From Melampsora larici-populina 98AG31 (taxonomy: Eukaryota > Basidiomycota > Pucciniomycetes > Pucciniales > Melampsoraceae): a stretch of DNA of 64,000 nucleotides. Both the position numbers and the translations under genes were made by a program. The notes beneath the pieces are model-generated. The model saw nothing but the letters and a program-made list of their open reading frames with translations. It did no database searches and was not told the origin of the DNA. Positions 14,088 through 25,300 of the stretch are shown one piece after another; position 1 is the first letter of the stretch, and each line of letters opens with the position of its first letter. The stretch is taken from positions 758,036 to 822,035 of the forward strand of contig NW_006768777.1 in NCBI RefSeq assembly GCF_000204055.1, in the 5' to 3' direction.

Positions 14088-16555
14088 ATGGCACCCTCAG
14101 CTTCTAAACAAAAACGTCTGGCCGAAAAAGTTGGTCAAATTAAATCAAAGTATCATTTGATTCTTACTTAACAATCGGGTTTTTCTCTCTAGGCCGCTAA
14201 AAACCTTGCTAAAGGAGAATCATCCGGAACTAGTTCGGCAGCTCAATCTTCAACACCTACCAATGGAGCCTCCACTGCTGCTTCCACTGATGATCTTAGT
14301 CATTCGATGGCTAAATTGAAAGCTGCTACCGATCGATCTGGAAGTGGTGTACTCACTTCAGACCCTCAAAGTAGAGATATTCAAATCTCGTCTTATACTC
14401 TTAACTATCACGGTCGATTGTTGATCGAGAATGCTGAGATCGCTTTGAATTATGGTCAAAGGTCAGTCATCTTCAGATCTTTATCCATTCAATGGCTTGA
14501 AGTTGTGCTCTAATTTACTGACTTAATCACTGCTGCTATACCAGGTATGGTCTTTTGGGAGAGAACGGAAGTGGAAAGACCACTTTTTTGCAATCGCTAG
14601 CCGAACGTGACGTGGAAATTCCAGCTCACATCGATGTAAGCCTCTTTTTCAAAAATCTAGTCGTATCCTTTGATGCTCAAATCACTAATACATAAATTCA
14701 ATTAGATCTATATCGTTCAAGGTGAAGCTGAGCCAGCACAAGTCACTGCCCTCGAGTTTATCGTCAATTCTGCAAAGGAAAAAGTTGCACGTCTTGAGAA
14801 AGAGATTGAAGACTTGTCAATGGCTGATGATGTCGATCAAATGGCATTGGAGTTAAAGTACGAGGAACTTGAAGAACTTGACCCTGCCACATTCGAAGCC
14901 AAGGCTGGTGCCATTCTTCATGGTCTTGGTTTCGATCAAGCCATGATGAAGAAGGCCACAGCCGACATGTCCGGTGGATGGCGTATGCGAGTAGCCCTTG
15001 CTCGTGCATTGTTTATCAAACCTCATCTTCTCTTGCTTGATGAACCCACAAACCATTTGGATTTGGAAGCTGTGGTGTGGCTCGAAGCATATCTTAGTAC
15101 ATACAACCATATCTTGGTAATCACTTCTCATTCAGCTGATTTCATGGACACTGTATGTACCAACAGTAGGTCCTCATCCAGTCTATCAATGCCACGTCCA
15201 CAATCATACTGATGCCATTTTTTTACGATCTTACAGTCATGGATCTTACACATCACAAGAAATTAGTCTACTACGGTGGTAACTATTCAACCTATGTCCG
15301 AACTAAAACTGAGAACGAGGTGAATCAAATGAAAGCATACGCCAAGCAACAAGATGAAATTGCCCACATCAAGAAATTCATTGCCAGTGCCGGTACCTAT
15401 GCAAACTTGGTCAAACAAGCTAAATCAAAGCAAAAGATTATTGATAAGATGGAAGCCGCTGGTTTAATTCAACCAGTTCAAGGGAAGAAACAACTTCGAT
15501 TCAACTTTGAGGACGTTCGAAAACTACCACCTCCTATCATTGCCTTCAATGATGTCGCATTCTCTTACAGTGGAAAGAAAGATGACTATCTTTACAAGGA
15601 TCTGTCATTTGGTATTGAGTAAGCTTCGTCATCATCTCCTTATCTCCTGTGATTTCACTTTTAGCCTGACTTTGTTTTGTCACAAAATTATCAGTATGGA
15701 TTCTCGTATCGCCATTGTAGGACAGAACGGGACAGGAAAATCAACGTTATTGAACTTGATTGAGGGTAAACTCATGTCATGTGAAGGGTCTGTCAGCAAA
15801 CATGCAGGATTGAAACTTGCTCGATACAGTCAACATTCAGCCGATCAATTACCCTACGATAAAAGCCCTATTGAATATTTCGACTCAAAATACCACGAAA
15901 AAGTATGTACCCAAGAATTGCATCTTTTAGTCGAGTTTCTTTACTGATCTTTCTTCTGTGATCCACAGTTCCCCGATAAAGATATCCAATTCTGGCGTCA
16001 ACAGTTAGGTCGATTCGGTCTGTCTGGGGCTCACCAGACTTGTCCTATTCGACAGCTATCCGATGGTTTGAGAAACAGAGTTGTGTTCTCTCAACTTGCG
16101 ATGGAAACACCTCACATCTTGCTCTTGGATGAACCTACTAATGTAAGTAGATCTGACCACTTCTCACTCTGAATATCACTTTTAATCTAGGTCTCATTCA
16201 TTTGAAATAGCACTTGGATATGGAATCGATCGATGCACTTGCAGTTGCTATCAAAGAATTCGAAGGTGGTGTAGTCGTAGTTTCTCACGATTTCAGGTTG
16301 ATCTCACAAGTGGCCGAAGAACTTTGGGAAGTCAAGAACAAGAAGATTATGAACCTTACCAAACAAGTACGTGATTTATCTTTTGATCCCACATCTTTTG
16401 TTATTTTGATTGTTATTCAACGTTGGTTTTTATCTTGTCTCGTATGATAGGATATCGATATCAAATCATACAAGTCTATGCTTGCTAAGAACTCGGCCGC
16501 TCAAATTGAAAAGGCTAAGTTGGTTTCTAAAGCCAATGCCAAAGGAGTTGCATAA
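14088..16555 (+). CDS. ARB1: ABC-F ATPase ARB1, 40S/60S ribosome biogenesis factor
   Basis: Twin-cassette soluble ABC protein of the ARB1/ABCF2 group, which shuttles between nucleus and cytoplasm in ribosome biogenesis. Exons: 14088-14129, 14193-14461, 14545-14635, 14706-15165, 15237-15618, 15695-15902, 15969-16142, 16211-16366 and 16451-16555; they sum to 1887 nt (628 aa, as expected for the family). The start [14 protein letters not shown] joins AAKNLAKGE through an unusual GTTGGT donor, the only choice that keeps frame. Cassette 1: [37 protein letters not shown]. Cassette 2: [32 protein letters not shown] split by an intron from [14 protein letters not shown]. Signature 2 has LSDGL instead of LSGG, as in other ARB1 proteins. 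No transmembrane segments. All catalytic motifs are intact. Confidence 0.95.
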
Positions 16556-17129
16556 AATTCGATTTCTCTATCACCACTGATAACCAAGACGAAATTCGAA
16601 AGACGAAAAAATCCTATCTCCGAAAATAAAAAAATAAAAAATCACACACATACCTATTACCACTTGTTCCTGATCCCGCATCTCTATTCAACTTTTTACT
16701 TTTAGTGTGTGTGTGTGTGTGTTTGAAATAGAAGCAGAATGTGTTTTGAAGAAGAAGAAAAGTTACATTTTTGGTTTGTTAGATATCTAGATATAAACTA
16801 TTGTGGATGAACCCCTGTTTACATAAATAGACAAGATAAAGTTGATGTTAAAGTTTTTTGTTGATGATTTGATTGGTGGGCTAGGATTTCAGTGACTTGA
16901 GATTGTGTGCAAGTGTTTGAATGAGTTTGATTGGAAGACTTTTGATTGTTATACAAACACTATATACCTATTACTTGGTTCCTAGGCCAAGGAAGATTTT
17001 CAAGTATCTTAATGCATAGACCACTCTGGGTTCCTTTTGACACTCAAAGATTACTACACCATAAGGACACTTGGAAATTACATGAATGACAACCATCTTT
17101 TCAGGTGGAGTGGTTGTCCTATGGGCACA
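16556..17129. other. ARB1 3' flank with a GT microsatellite
   Basis: AT-rich 3' flank and likely 3' UTR. It contains (GT)9 at 16705-16722. No gene seen. Confidence 0.5.
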
Positions 17130-17353
17130 TTCACTCAAGCAATTTCTGGTGAGAAATCACATTCTGCAAAATTTAAAGTGTCCATTTGGTGATATATGTT
17201 TCTAGGGACCAGGGTATGTTCACTTAAGGAAATTCTGACCAGAAATCACATTCTGTGAAATTTTTGTTGCAAAAATGAAAGATGCTCCACCAAATAGACA
17301 CTTTAAACTTTGCAGAATGTGATTTCTCCCCAGAAATTGCTTAAGTGAACACA
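17130..17353. mobile_element. Short foldback MITE of about 224 bp
   Basis: About 60 bp at 17133-17191 (AAGCAATTTCTGGTGAGAAA...) is present inverted at 17284-17350 with a few mismatches. A shorter direct third copy lies in between (17221-17262). There is no coding capacity. The arrangement fits a foldback MITE that has partly duplicated itself; no target duplication could be fixed. Confidence 0.55.
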
Positions 17354-17909
17354 CCCCAAGGATAACTAGGGCACAGTCCCCAACAAGATGAGACACTGTC
17401 AGCCCACCCAGAAGATGCTGTGTGGGTGTCACAGTCCATTGCCCTTGGACACTGAGACTACATCTAGATCTGGGGTGTCAGCCTAATCATTGGATCTCAG
17501 ACAATCCAGATACCCTTTGGCCCAAAGGTGTCTTTGGGGCATACTTAAAACATAATGTACACTTGTATGAAATGTAAAGTCTGACCAGAATTTGTTCAAG
17601 TGTCTTGAGGCCCTTGCCAGTGCTACTCTAAGGTGGTATCCCAAAGACCTACCCTTAGAAGTTGTCTAGAAGACATCCCCTTGAGGACAGACTATGAGAG
17701 TGCTTTTACATAGGTTGATTAAATTAAACTCAAAGCAATCGAATGCGAGAAGGGGAAGGACAAGGAAGAACAGATAAAAAATTAACTTTGACAGAGTATG
17801 GATGATGTCAAAGATTAAGTTAAGCTGCCGCACATCATCAAACAAATGGAGATAGTATACTAGAGAGTACTCATTGGTTGAGCTGAGACAAAAGCAGTCT
17901 GGTTTCTTA

Positions 17910-18476
17910 GAGTGCGTTTGGTGCCTGTCAACCTCACAGGTTGACCCAGCCAAAATGTCAGGTCTACACTTTGAGATGTACACTTGAGGATTTGCTGTTT
18001 GGTACAACAACTCAGGTTGAACTTTGAGGTGCAGACCTCGAGGTCGACCAGCCAAATTTGTCAACCTCAAGATTTTGATGTTTTGGTCAAATCTCAAGGT
18101 TGACCTGGTTAGTCCCATAGACCTGTATGCCACCAAAAAAGAATCCAAGCTCACTGTTACATAAGTGGACCAATCAAGATTGAGAGTGATGGTTTCCTGG
18201 ATGCTTTGGGGCAAGAATAATCACAATGTTCCTTTGGCATCCAGCAATGGCTAGTGCATATACGGACATTAAAGACAAAAGCCTTGCCAGGACTGTTTTA
18301 CTCTTGAGGCTACACTCCAAACCCATAACTTGTGGTTGGAGTTTGCTTATGGTTGTGCGTACCAAACGCACCATGCTCAGGTACGCACCTCAAGGTAGAC
18401 CATGTCAACCTGCGGATCCACAGGTGTACACCTTGCAGTTCTATACTTGCAAGGTTGAAGGACACCAAACGCACTC
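17910..18476. mobile_element. PIF/Harbinger-type MITE (567 bp, TSD TTA)
   Basis: Ends are GAGTGCGTTTGGTG at 17910 and CACCAAACGCACTC ending at 18476, flanked on both sides by TTA (17907-17909 and 18477-18479). The interior has several further AGGTTGAC/GTCAACCT inverted pairs and no transposase frame. TIR sequence and TSD fit a Harbinger-derived MITE. Confidence 0.8.
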
Positions 18477-18818
18477 TTAGTCTGAGGGAATAAGCAAGGC
18501 CTTGTCTTGTCCATAGGGACTACATAAGAGCACCCACTATGGTTGTGCTGATTGGGTGATTTAGTGTTACCATAATGCTAAGATACCCACAGGTCCACTA
18601 TCGACCTGATTTAGACATGCAGTCCGTAATGCTGTGTTAAATCTTGCACCCCGCGTGCTCAGATCTACGCAAGCCTACGACTTAATTTATTGTAGGAAAT
18701 CAAGTTGAAACTGCAGTTTTCCACACTTCAAAACCTCAACTACATTCCTCAAATCTCAAACTTCAAGTTTGAAACTTTGAACCTCAACTTCAAAGTTTGA
18801 ACTTTACATCTGCCTTTT

Positions 18819-18989
18819 TGTTATAAGCTCTATGTACCACATGTGACACTTATACGCACCACATGTCACAGACAGAGAGAGTGTTCTCTGAATGTGCACG
18901 TACCTTGTAGACCTCTCCTCAGACTGCAATCCATATAGAGATACGCAGACACCTTCCTGGCCTCCGTCCCATAGTGTGAGCCTACAACA
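18819..18989 (+). repeat. 5' LTR of the chromovirus (171 bp)
   Basis: It matches the 3' LTR except for a few substitutions and an extra block of about 20 bp around 18909-18931 that is missing downstream. TG...CA termini are present. Confidence 0.9.
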
Positions 18990-18990
18990 T

Positions 18991-19000
18991 ATTGCAGTCT
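18991..19000 (+). promoter_or_regulatory. Candidate self-priming primer-binding site
   Basis: The bases just inside the 5' LTR, ATTGCAGTCT, are the perfect reverse complement of AGACTGCAAT at 18921-18930 within the LTR. Fungal Tf1-type chromoviruses prime reverse transcription with the 5' end of their own RNA paired to such a site. Mechanism inferred; no tRNA-complementary site was recognised. Confidence 0.4.
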
Positions 19001-19559
19001 CTATTTCAACAACTATACGGATGCCAGAAAGATTGAAACACACCTAAAACCAACCCAAACAGATTCATACAAAGAAGAATTAGATTAGAATTTAAATTTA
19101 GAAACAGACAGAACGCAGAAGATCCAAGATCTACCAACCTTATTAGATTAGAACTCAAAACCTTATCTGAACCACCGAACTGATCACACCACGTTGCTAC
19201 CGCACCATTGAACAACACCCAAGACGCCGCAATTCAGACCACCGTACGATAGCGACCCAGAACCCCCGGAAACCCCCACATCTTCGATAACTTCTTTTCA
19301 GACCGCGGAAGTCTCATCATTACCCCGCATTTCTTCGAACGAGTCTACCGGGATGGAGGAACTCCAACGCCAAGTGGCCGAGCTCTCTAACGCCGCTGCA
19401 GCCGATCGAATCGCTTTACAGCAGGAGCGGCAAGCACGAGAAGCCGCTGAACGACGTCTCGCGGAACTCGAAGCAGCCAGACAAACCCCTGCCGCATCGA
19501 GTGACACTCACCCCAAACCAGCTACTACCAACACACAAACCGAACCGCAGGGAAAAACG

Positions 19560-20690
19560 GCCTACGGTGCGGTGCGGTACGGTCTGGAGACCGTAGGCTG
19601 CAGTACGACCTGCTACGGTCAAACCGTACCGTAGTCTGGTATTCGCCAGGTAATTAGGGGGGGTTTCCGTACCGCTGTCTCCGTATTCCGGAGGTATCAC
19701 CACCGTAGTTCGGAGTGCAGTACGGTCACTCCGGTATTTGTATACACCCTCAAGTTTTGCTAAGTTTGATGGTAAAGTCCAAGGAGTAGTTGTCCAAGCC
19801 AATAAACAAGTATTTGGATCCTCCAATAATGGAAACAAAACTGTGACTGCTGGATCATTCACATCATGATAATCACTTCCGGCTTCAAAATTTGAAAGTG
19901 GTGTAGTACAAGAAGTCGAATAAGGCATTACCCTACTTGCTCTATAAACTTGACCTTTTGTTCAAAGTTGTTTAAATACCCACCACATACTTTCCATAAA
20001 ATCCACATTTAACATTTTATAATCATTATCAAAATCGATCCATCTCCCCATTCTTTCAATTGTTGATCTCCATTCTGATGAATATCTCATCACGATCGAT
20101 CTACATTCTGCATTATAAGCTTTGATTCTGATCTTCATCACATCATCTTTTGATTTGATTTGGAGTTTCTTGTCAATTTCATGTTCCACTGGTAATCCAT
20201 GACAATCCCAACAAAATCGACGTTCAACATAATGACCATCAAGAAGAGCAAATCTAGTCACAATATTCTATTATGAGAAAAAAATGTTTGAGTTTAGTTA
20301 AATGATCGATCAGAAAAGAGAATGAAAGATTTTAGAAAAACCAACTTTGACAGTACCCATCAAAAGATGACCATAATGAGGTAAACCAGTAGCAAAAGGA
20401 GGACCATCATAACGGTTCCATCGAGTACAATGTCCTTTTTTATTTTCTTTATGTCTTGTTTTCTCAAATCAATATTTTTTGTTTTTTCTCGTTTTTTTGA
20501 GCGTAGTCGTCCGTAGCCTACGGTGGCTACGGTGGCTACGGTTCGGTCCGCTACGGGCTGACCGTACCGTAGTGACACTGGGGAGATGTAGTATTATTGA
20601 CTACACTACGGTTACGGTGAGGTTTAGAAATTAAACCTCATCGTACCGTCGCCGAGGCCGTAGTGCACTTCACTACGGGCAGGTTTGTGT
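19560..20690. mobile_element. Insertion in gag with TACGG-rich flanks and a captured host-gene fragment
   Basis: Gag coding stops near 19560 and resumes near 20690. Each edge of the inserted block (about 19560-19745 and 20505-20690) is GC-richer and packed with TACGGT/ACCGTA motifs in both orientations; the two edges share direct similarity such as ACCGTACCGTAGT. Between them lies an antisense piece of an isoleucyl-tRNA synthetase gene, introns included. Exact termini and target duplication could not be fixed. Confidence 0.6.
19757..20431 (-). pseudogene. ILS1: Captured fragment of cytosolic isoleucyl-tRNA synthetase gene
   Basis: On the minus strand the sequence encodes [20 protein letters not shown] (with the class I HIGH-type motif HYGH), then after an intron of about 80 nt with a GTTGGT donor, [37 protein letters not shown] and [20 protein letters not shown]. 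It continues past a TGA in place of a codon after FKQL into [14 protein letters not shown] and [16 protein letters not shown], where similarity ends abruptly. This corresponds to only about 200 residues of an enzyme of about 1,050-1,100 residues (start of the Rossmann fold into the editing domain). The retained intron shows DNA-level capture rather than retrocopying. It cannot make a working enzyme. Confidence 0.88.
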
Positions 20691-21583
20691 GTTGCTACTA
20701 CCATAAGCACCCCATACCCGACCGAAGCTCAACGGGCGAAAGGACCAAAGGTCTCAGTCCCAGACAAGTTCAATGGTACGCGTGGGACCCCTGCCGACGT
20801 GTACGCAAGCCAGACTGGCTTATACATGTTGGCCTACCCCTACATGTTCCCCAATGATTGATCCCGGGTGGTCTTTTGTCTATCATACCTCAGTGGAGAG
20901 GCTAGCGCATGGGCCCAGCCCATGACACGAGAGCTGTTCAACCCCAAGACAGCAGCAAATGTCACATATGAGCGCTTTACTCGTAATTTCGAAGCCATGT
21001 ACTTTGACTCCAAGAAGAAGTCCAAGTCAGAACGAGCTATTTGTGCGCTCCGCCAGACCAGATCAGTAGCTCATTACGTTCATGAATTCAACTTGCATGC
21101 CTACCATACCGGATGGGAAGTGTCGACGTTGATCAGTCAATTTGAACAAGGTCTAAAGAAGGAGGTCCGAGTGGCTATGGTCATGGTCCGCGAAGAATTC
21201 AAATCTTTGGAAGACATCAGTAACTTTGCTATTAAAGTCAACAACAAGCTTCACGGCACCGCTGCAGACCACACCCCACACAGTGTCACAACAACCCCTA
21301 CACCTGACCCTAACGCCATGGACGTGTCTTCTACCCGTGTACAACTATCAGAGGAGGAGAAGGAGAAGCGGAAACGTACGGGTCATTGTTTTAGATGCAA
21401 CGGTCAGGGTCACATAGCACAATTCTGTACTATGAGAGAGGGGAGTAAAGGAAAGGGAAGACCTAGAGATCAAGTTAGAATAGCTGGATTAGAGGAGAAT
21501 ATAGCTAGGATGGAGGTAGACCATAAGAAGGGAGGAGGAAGAGCAGATTCGTCAAAAAATGGCGACGCTCAGGACTGCTAGAT

Positions 21584-22288
21584 ATGCCTATCCTGAGCAG
21601 AAAGGAAGAAGAATTGTCAACTAAAATTGGTGCTAGTGAAATTATGATACGCAATGAATATGACCCCCGACTTTTTCTCAACACCTCTTTGACTGTGCCA
21701 AACCTTCCACGAGCCATATCCCAAGACCCCATCCCCCTCCTTTTCCTGATTGACTCTGGCACGACTCATGACGTCCTCAGCAAATCAGTAGCTGATCAGG
21801 CAGGACTCATTGAGTACACATCAAGCAGCCAACGAAATATATCAGCCTTTGACGGCTCAACAAGCCATGCCTCCCATGAGATTGACTTACACCTGGACAA
21901 CGATCCCAACACCACTCACTTCATCATCGCACAAATCAAAGGAACATACGATGGCATACTTGGGATGCCGTGGGTCCGCAAGAACAGACATCGTATTGAT
22001 TGGAAGACCCGACTGTTCAAGAATGATACTGCTGACATTGCGGCCCACACGGCCTTGTCATTACCGACAAACACCTCATCGAGCACAGGATTGCCCTTGG
22101 GGTACGCTAGGAATGTTGACAAGGGGACGTGTATTCTTCATGATACACTAACGTCCCCGCAATGTGAGTCTGATACACCCCTCACCCCTTGTCTTAATGA
22201 AACAACTGGCAAGCTGGCTTTGAACTTGAATTACAGCACTACACAACACACCCCCAACCACCACGAAGGAACGCAGCATTGCGACTGA
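21584..22288 (+). CDS. Chromovirus aspartic protease region
   Basis: A 234-aa frame opening just after the gag stop, in a different frame. It contains the retroviral-type aspartic protease active site LIDSGTTHDVLS (DSG, about 21750) and the flap/C-terminal motif GILGMPWVRKNRHRIDW (about 21955). It ends in a spacer with the repeat ARNVDKG...SPQCESDTPL that also occurs at the start of the following frame, so a single frameshift near 22290-22340 probably separates protease from RT in this copy. Confidence 0.75.
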   Translation: MPILSRKEEELSTKIGASEIMIRNEYDPRLFLNTSLTVPNLPRAISQDPIPLLFLIDSGTTHDVLSKSVADQAGLIEYTSSSQRNISAFDGSTSHASHEIDLHLDNDPNTTHFIIAQIKGTYDGILGMPWVRKNRHRIDWKTRLFKNDTADIAAHTALSLPTNTSSSTGLPLGYARNVDKGTCILHDTLTSPQCESDTPLTPCLNETTGKLALNLNYSTTQHTPNHHEGTQHCD

Positions 22289-22343
22289 ATCATCAGTCTC
22301 GTCTACTCCGACAACCGCCTCAACATGTCCTCAAGAGGAGCTA

Positions 22344-25300
22344 TTGGGGCAAGCTAGGAACAATGACGAGGGGGCCGCTGTCAGAAATGAAGCATCAGAG
22401 CCCCCGCAATGTGAGTTTGATACAACCCTTCACCCCATTCCTACCGAACCAGCTGGCCAGCGTGATTCTCTCCTAAATAACTATGATGCAGGAATCAGCG
22501 CAGCAGGATCTTCTTGGTCAACCTCCGCAAATATCGCAGCTGAGAGCAAGAAGGACACACCGGCAAAGACCCCCAAAGAACTCGTACCAACACGCTATCA
22601 CAGATTCATTAACATGTTTCACAAGTCAAAATCACAAGTACTGCCACCATGCAGGAAATACAACTTCAGAGTCGAACTTGTCCCAGGAGCACAACCACAG
22701 GCCAGCCGCATAATCCCTCTATCACCGGCAGAAAACGCTGCACTAGACGAAATGATCAATGAAGGCCTGTCTAATGGCACTATCCGACGCACTACATCAC
22801 TGTGGGCAGCGCCAGTACTATTCACCGGCAAGAAGGATGGAAAGCTGAGACCTTGCTTTGACTACCGGAAACTGAACTCACTCACAGTGAAGAACAAGTA
22901 CCCGCTCCCACTCACCATGGATCTAGTGGACAGCCTCCTCGACACTGAGGAGTTCACGAAATTAGACTTACTAAACGCATATGGAAACCTACGCGTAGAC
23001 GAGGAAGACGAGGATAAATTGGCATTCATCTGCAAGTCCGGCCAATTCGTGCCCCTCACAATGCCGTTTGGCCCTACGGGAGCTCCAGGTTTCTTTCAAT
23101 ACTTCATACAAGACATCCTACTGGGACGGATTGGTAAAGACGTCGCAGCTTTCCTTGATGATATTATGATATACACAAAAAGAGGCGAAAATCACACTGC
23201 AATAGTCACCGACGTACTGGAAAGGCTCAGTAAACAACAGCTGTGGCTTAAGCCAGAGAAGTGCGAGTTCTCCCGCTCAGAAGTCGAATACCTTGGCCTA
23301 ATCATCTCATGCAACAAGATCAAGATGGACCCAGCTAAAGTCAAAGCCGTATGGGAATGGCCCGCACCGCGCAAAGTTCAGGAATTAGAACGCTTCATCG
23401 GGTTTGCTAACTTTTACCAAAGATTTATTAGCGACTTCTCTGCGACGACACAACCACTCCACGAACTTACCCGCAAAGACACACCATTTGTATGGAGCAC
23501 GAAGTGCGAAGAGGCATTCAACTCCCTGAAAACAGCGTTCACATCCGCCCCAATCCTGAAGATAGCCAATCCTTACAAGGCATTCATTCTCGAATGCGAC
23601 TGCTCAGACTTCGCCCTTGGAGCAGTACTCTCTCAACGCTCAGATGACGACGGCGAATTGCACCCAATAGCTTACCTTTCACGCTCACTGATGCAGGCCG
23701 AACGAAACTATGAGATCTTTGACAAAGAACTCCTAGCGATAGTAGCCTCTTTCAGAGAGTGGAGGCACTACCTAGAAGGTAACCCCCACCAATTAGAGGT
23801 TATTGTATATACTGATCACCGGAATCTGGAGAGCTTCATGACAACCAAACAATTGACTCGACGCCAAGCCAGGTGGGCGGAAACGTTAGCTTGTTTTGAT
23901 TTCCAAATTAAATTCAGACCGGGCCGTAAATCAGCAAAACCAGACGCTCTATCACGAAGACCAGACATCAAACCTACCAACAACAAAAAGCTAACCTTTG
24001 GCCAGCTGATACGACCCGAAAACCTGACACCGGACACATTTGTTGAACTAAGTGCTGTCGAGTCATTTTTCGAAGACAAAACCGTACACCTAGATGATGC
24101 AGAACACTGGTTTGAGGTGGACGTGCTGGGTACAGATGACGGAGGAGAGAGACCAGCGGAGCCGGAGGCACCAACCAACGACCACATCATCAAGCGTATT
24201 AGACAATTTTCAGTGGAAGACGAACGCATCAAGAATATTATCGAGACAATCAACAACCCGATATCAGAGAAAGTTAGAACCATCAAAACACACCTCTCAG
24301 TCAAAGATGGAGTCCTCTACAACAAAGGGAGGATCAAAGTACCCAACGACCCAACCCTGAAAGCCGATATTGTGAAGAGCCGACACAGCACACTGCTAGC
24401 AGGCCACCCGGGGAGATCAAGAACTCTGAACCTTGTGCAACGCAGCTTTGTCTGGCCTTGTCAGAAATCCTATGTAAACCAATTTGTTGACGGCTGTGAC
24501 TCGTGTCAGCGTGTTAAGTCCATGACACAAAAGCCTTTTGGAACACTCGAGCCGTTACTGATCCCAGCCGGCCCTTGGACTGACATCAGCTACGATCTGA
24601 TCACAGGACTACCAGAATCAAAAGGGTGTAACGGAATCTTGACAGTGGTAGACAGGATGACAAAAATGGCTCACTTTTTACCTTGCAGAGATAGTATGAA
24701 GGCTGATGAACTCGCTGACCTGATGATCAACAGTGTGTGGAAACTACACGGGACCCCGAAGACCATTGTCTCGGACCATGGAAGTATCTTTATTTCTCAA
24801 ATCACTTGCAAATTGGACAAGCAACTAGGAATACAACTACACCCGTCAACGGCATACCATCCACGCACCGATGGCCAGTCAGAAATCGCCAACAAGGCGG
24901 TCGAGCATTATTTACGACACTCTGTAACGTACCGGCAGGATAATTGGCAACCCTTACTTCCCATCGCAGAATTTGCGTACAACAACACTGACCATACATC
25001 CACAGGAGTTTCGCCGTTCATGGCAAACTACGGCTTTAACCCGACGTTCAACAGGATTCCATCCACGGCACAATGCATACCAACGGTCGAAGCTCGTCTG
25101 AAGCTCATCAGTGAAGTACAGACAGAACTAAGGGAGAGCCTGACAAGAGCACAAGCAGCCATGGAACGACAATTCAACAAAGCCGTCCGAACAACACCGC
25201 GTTGGAACGTAGGCGACGAGGTGTGGCTCAGCAGTAGAAACATATCTACGACAAGACCAAGCACAAAACTAGATCATAGATGGCTAGGGCCTTTCCCAAT

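Larger units (their letters stand above)
19353..21581 (+). pseudogene. gag: Chromovirus gag, interrupted by an insertion and a TGA
   Basis: The N-terminal part starts at 19353 (MEELQRQVAELSNAAAADRI) and is a coiled coil rich in Ala/Glu/Arg. After about 69 codons the frame enters an insertion (about 19560-20690). It resumes with KVSVPDKFNGTRGTPADVYA, reaches an in-frame TGA at 20859-20861, and continues open through SYLSGEASAWAQPMTRELFN and a CCHC zinc knuckle (CFRCNGQGHIAQFC, about 21387-21428) to a stop at 21581. The two parts are in the same frame. The capsid-like and nucleocapsid-like regions are recognisable, but no intact Gag can be made from this copy. Confidence 0.8.
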
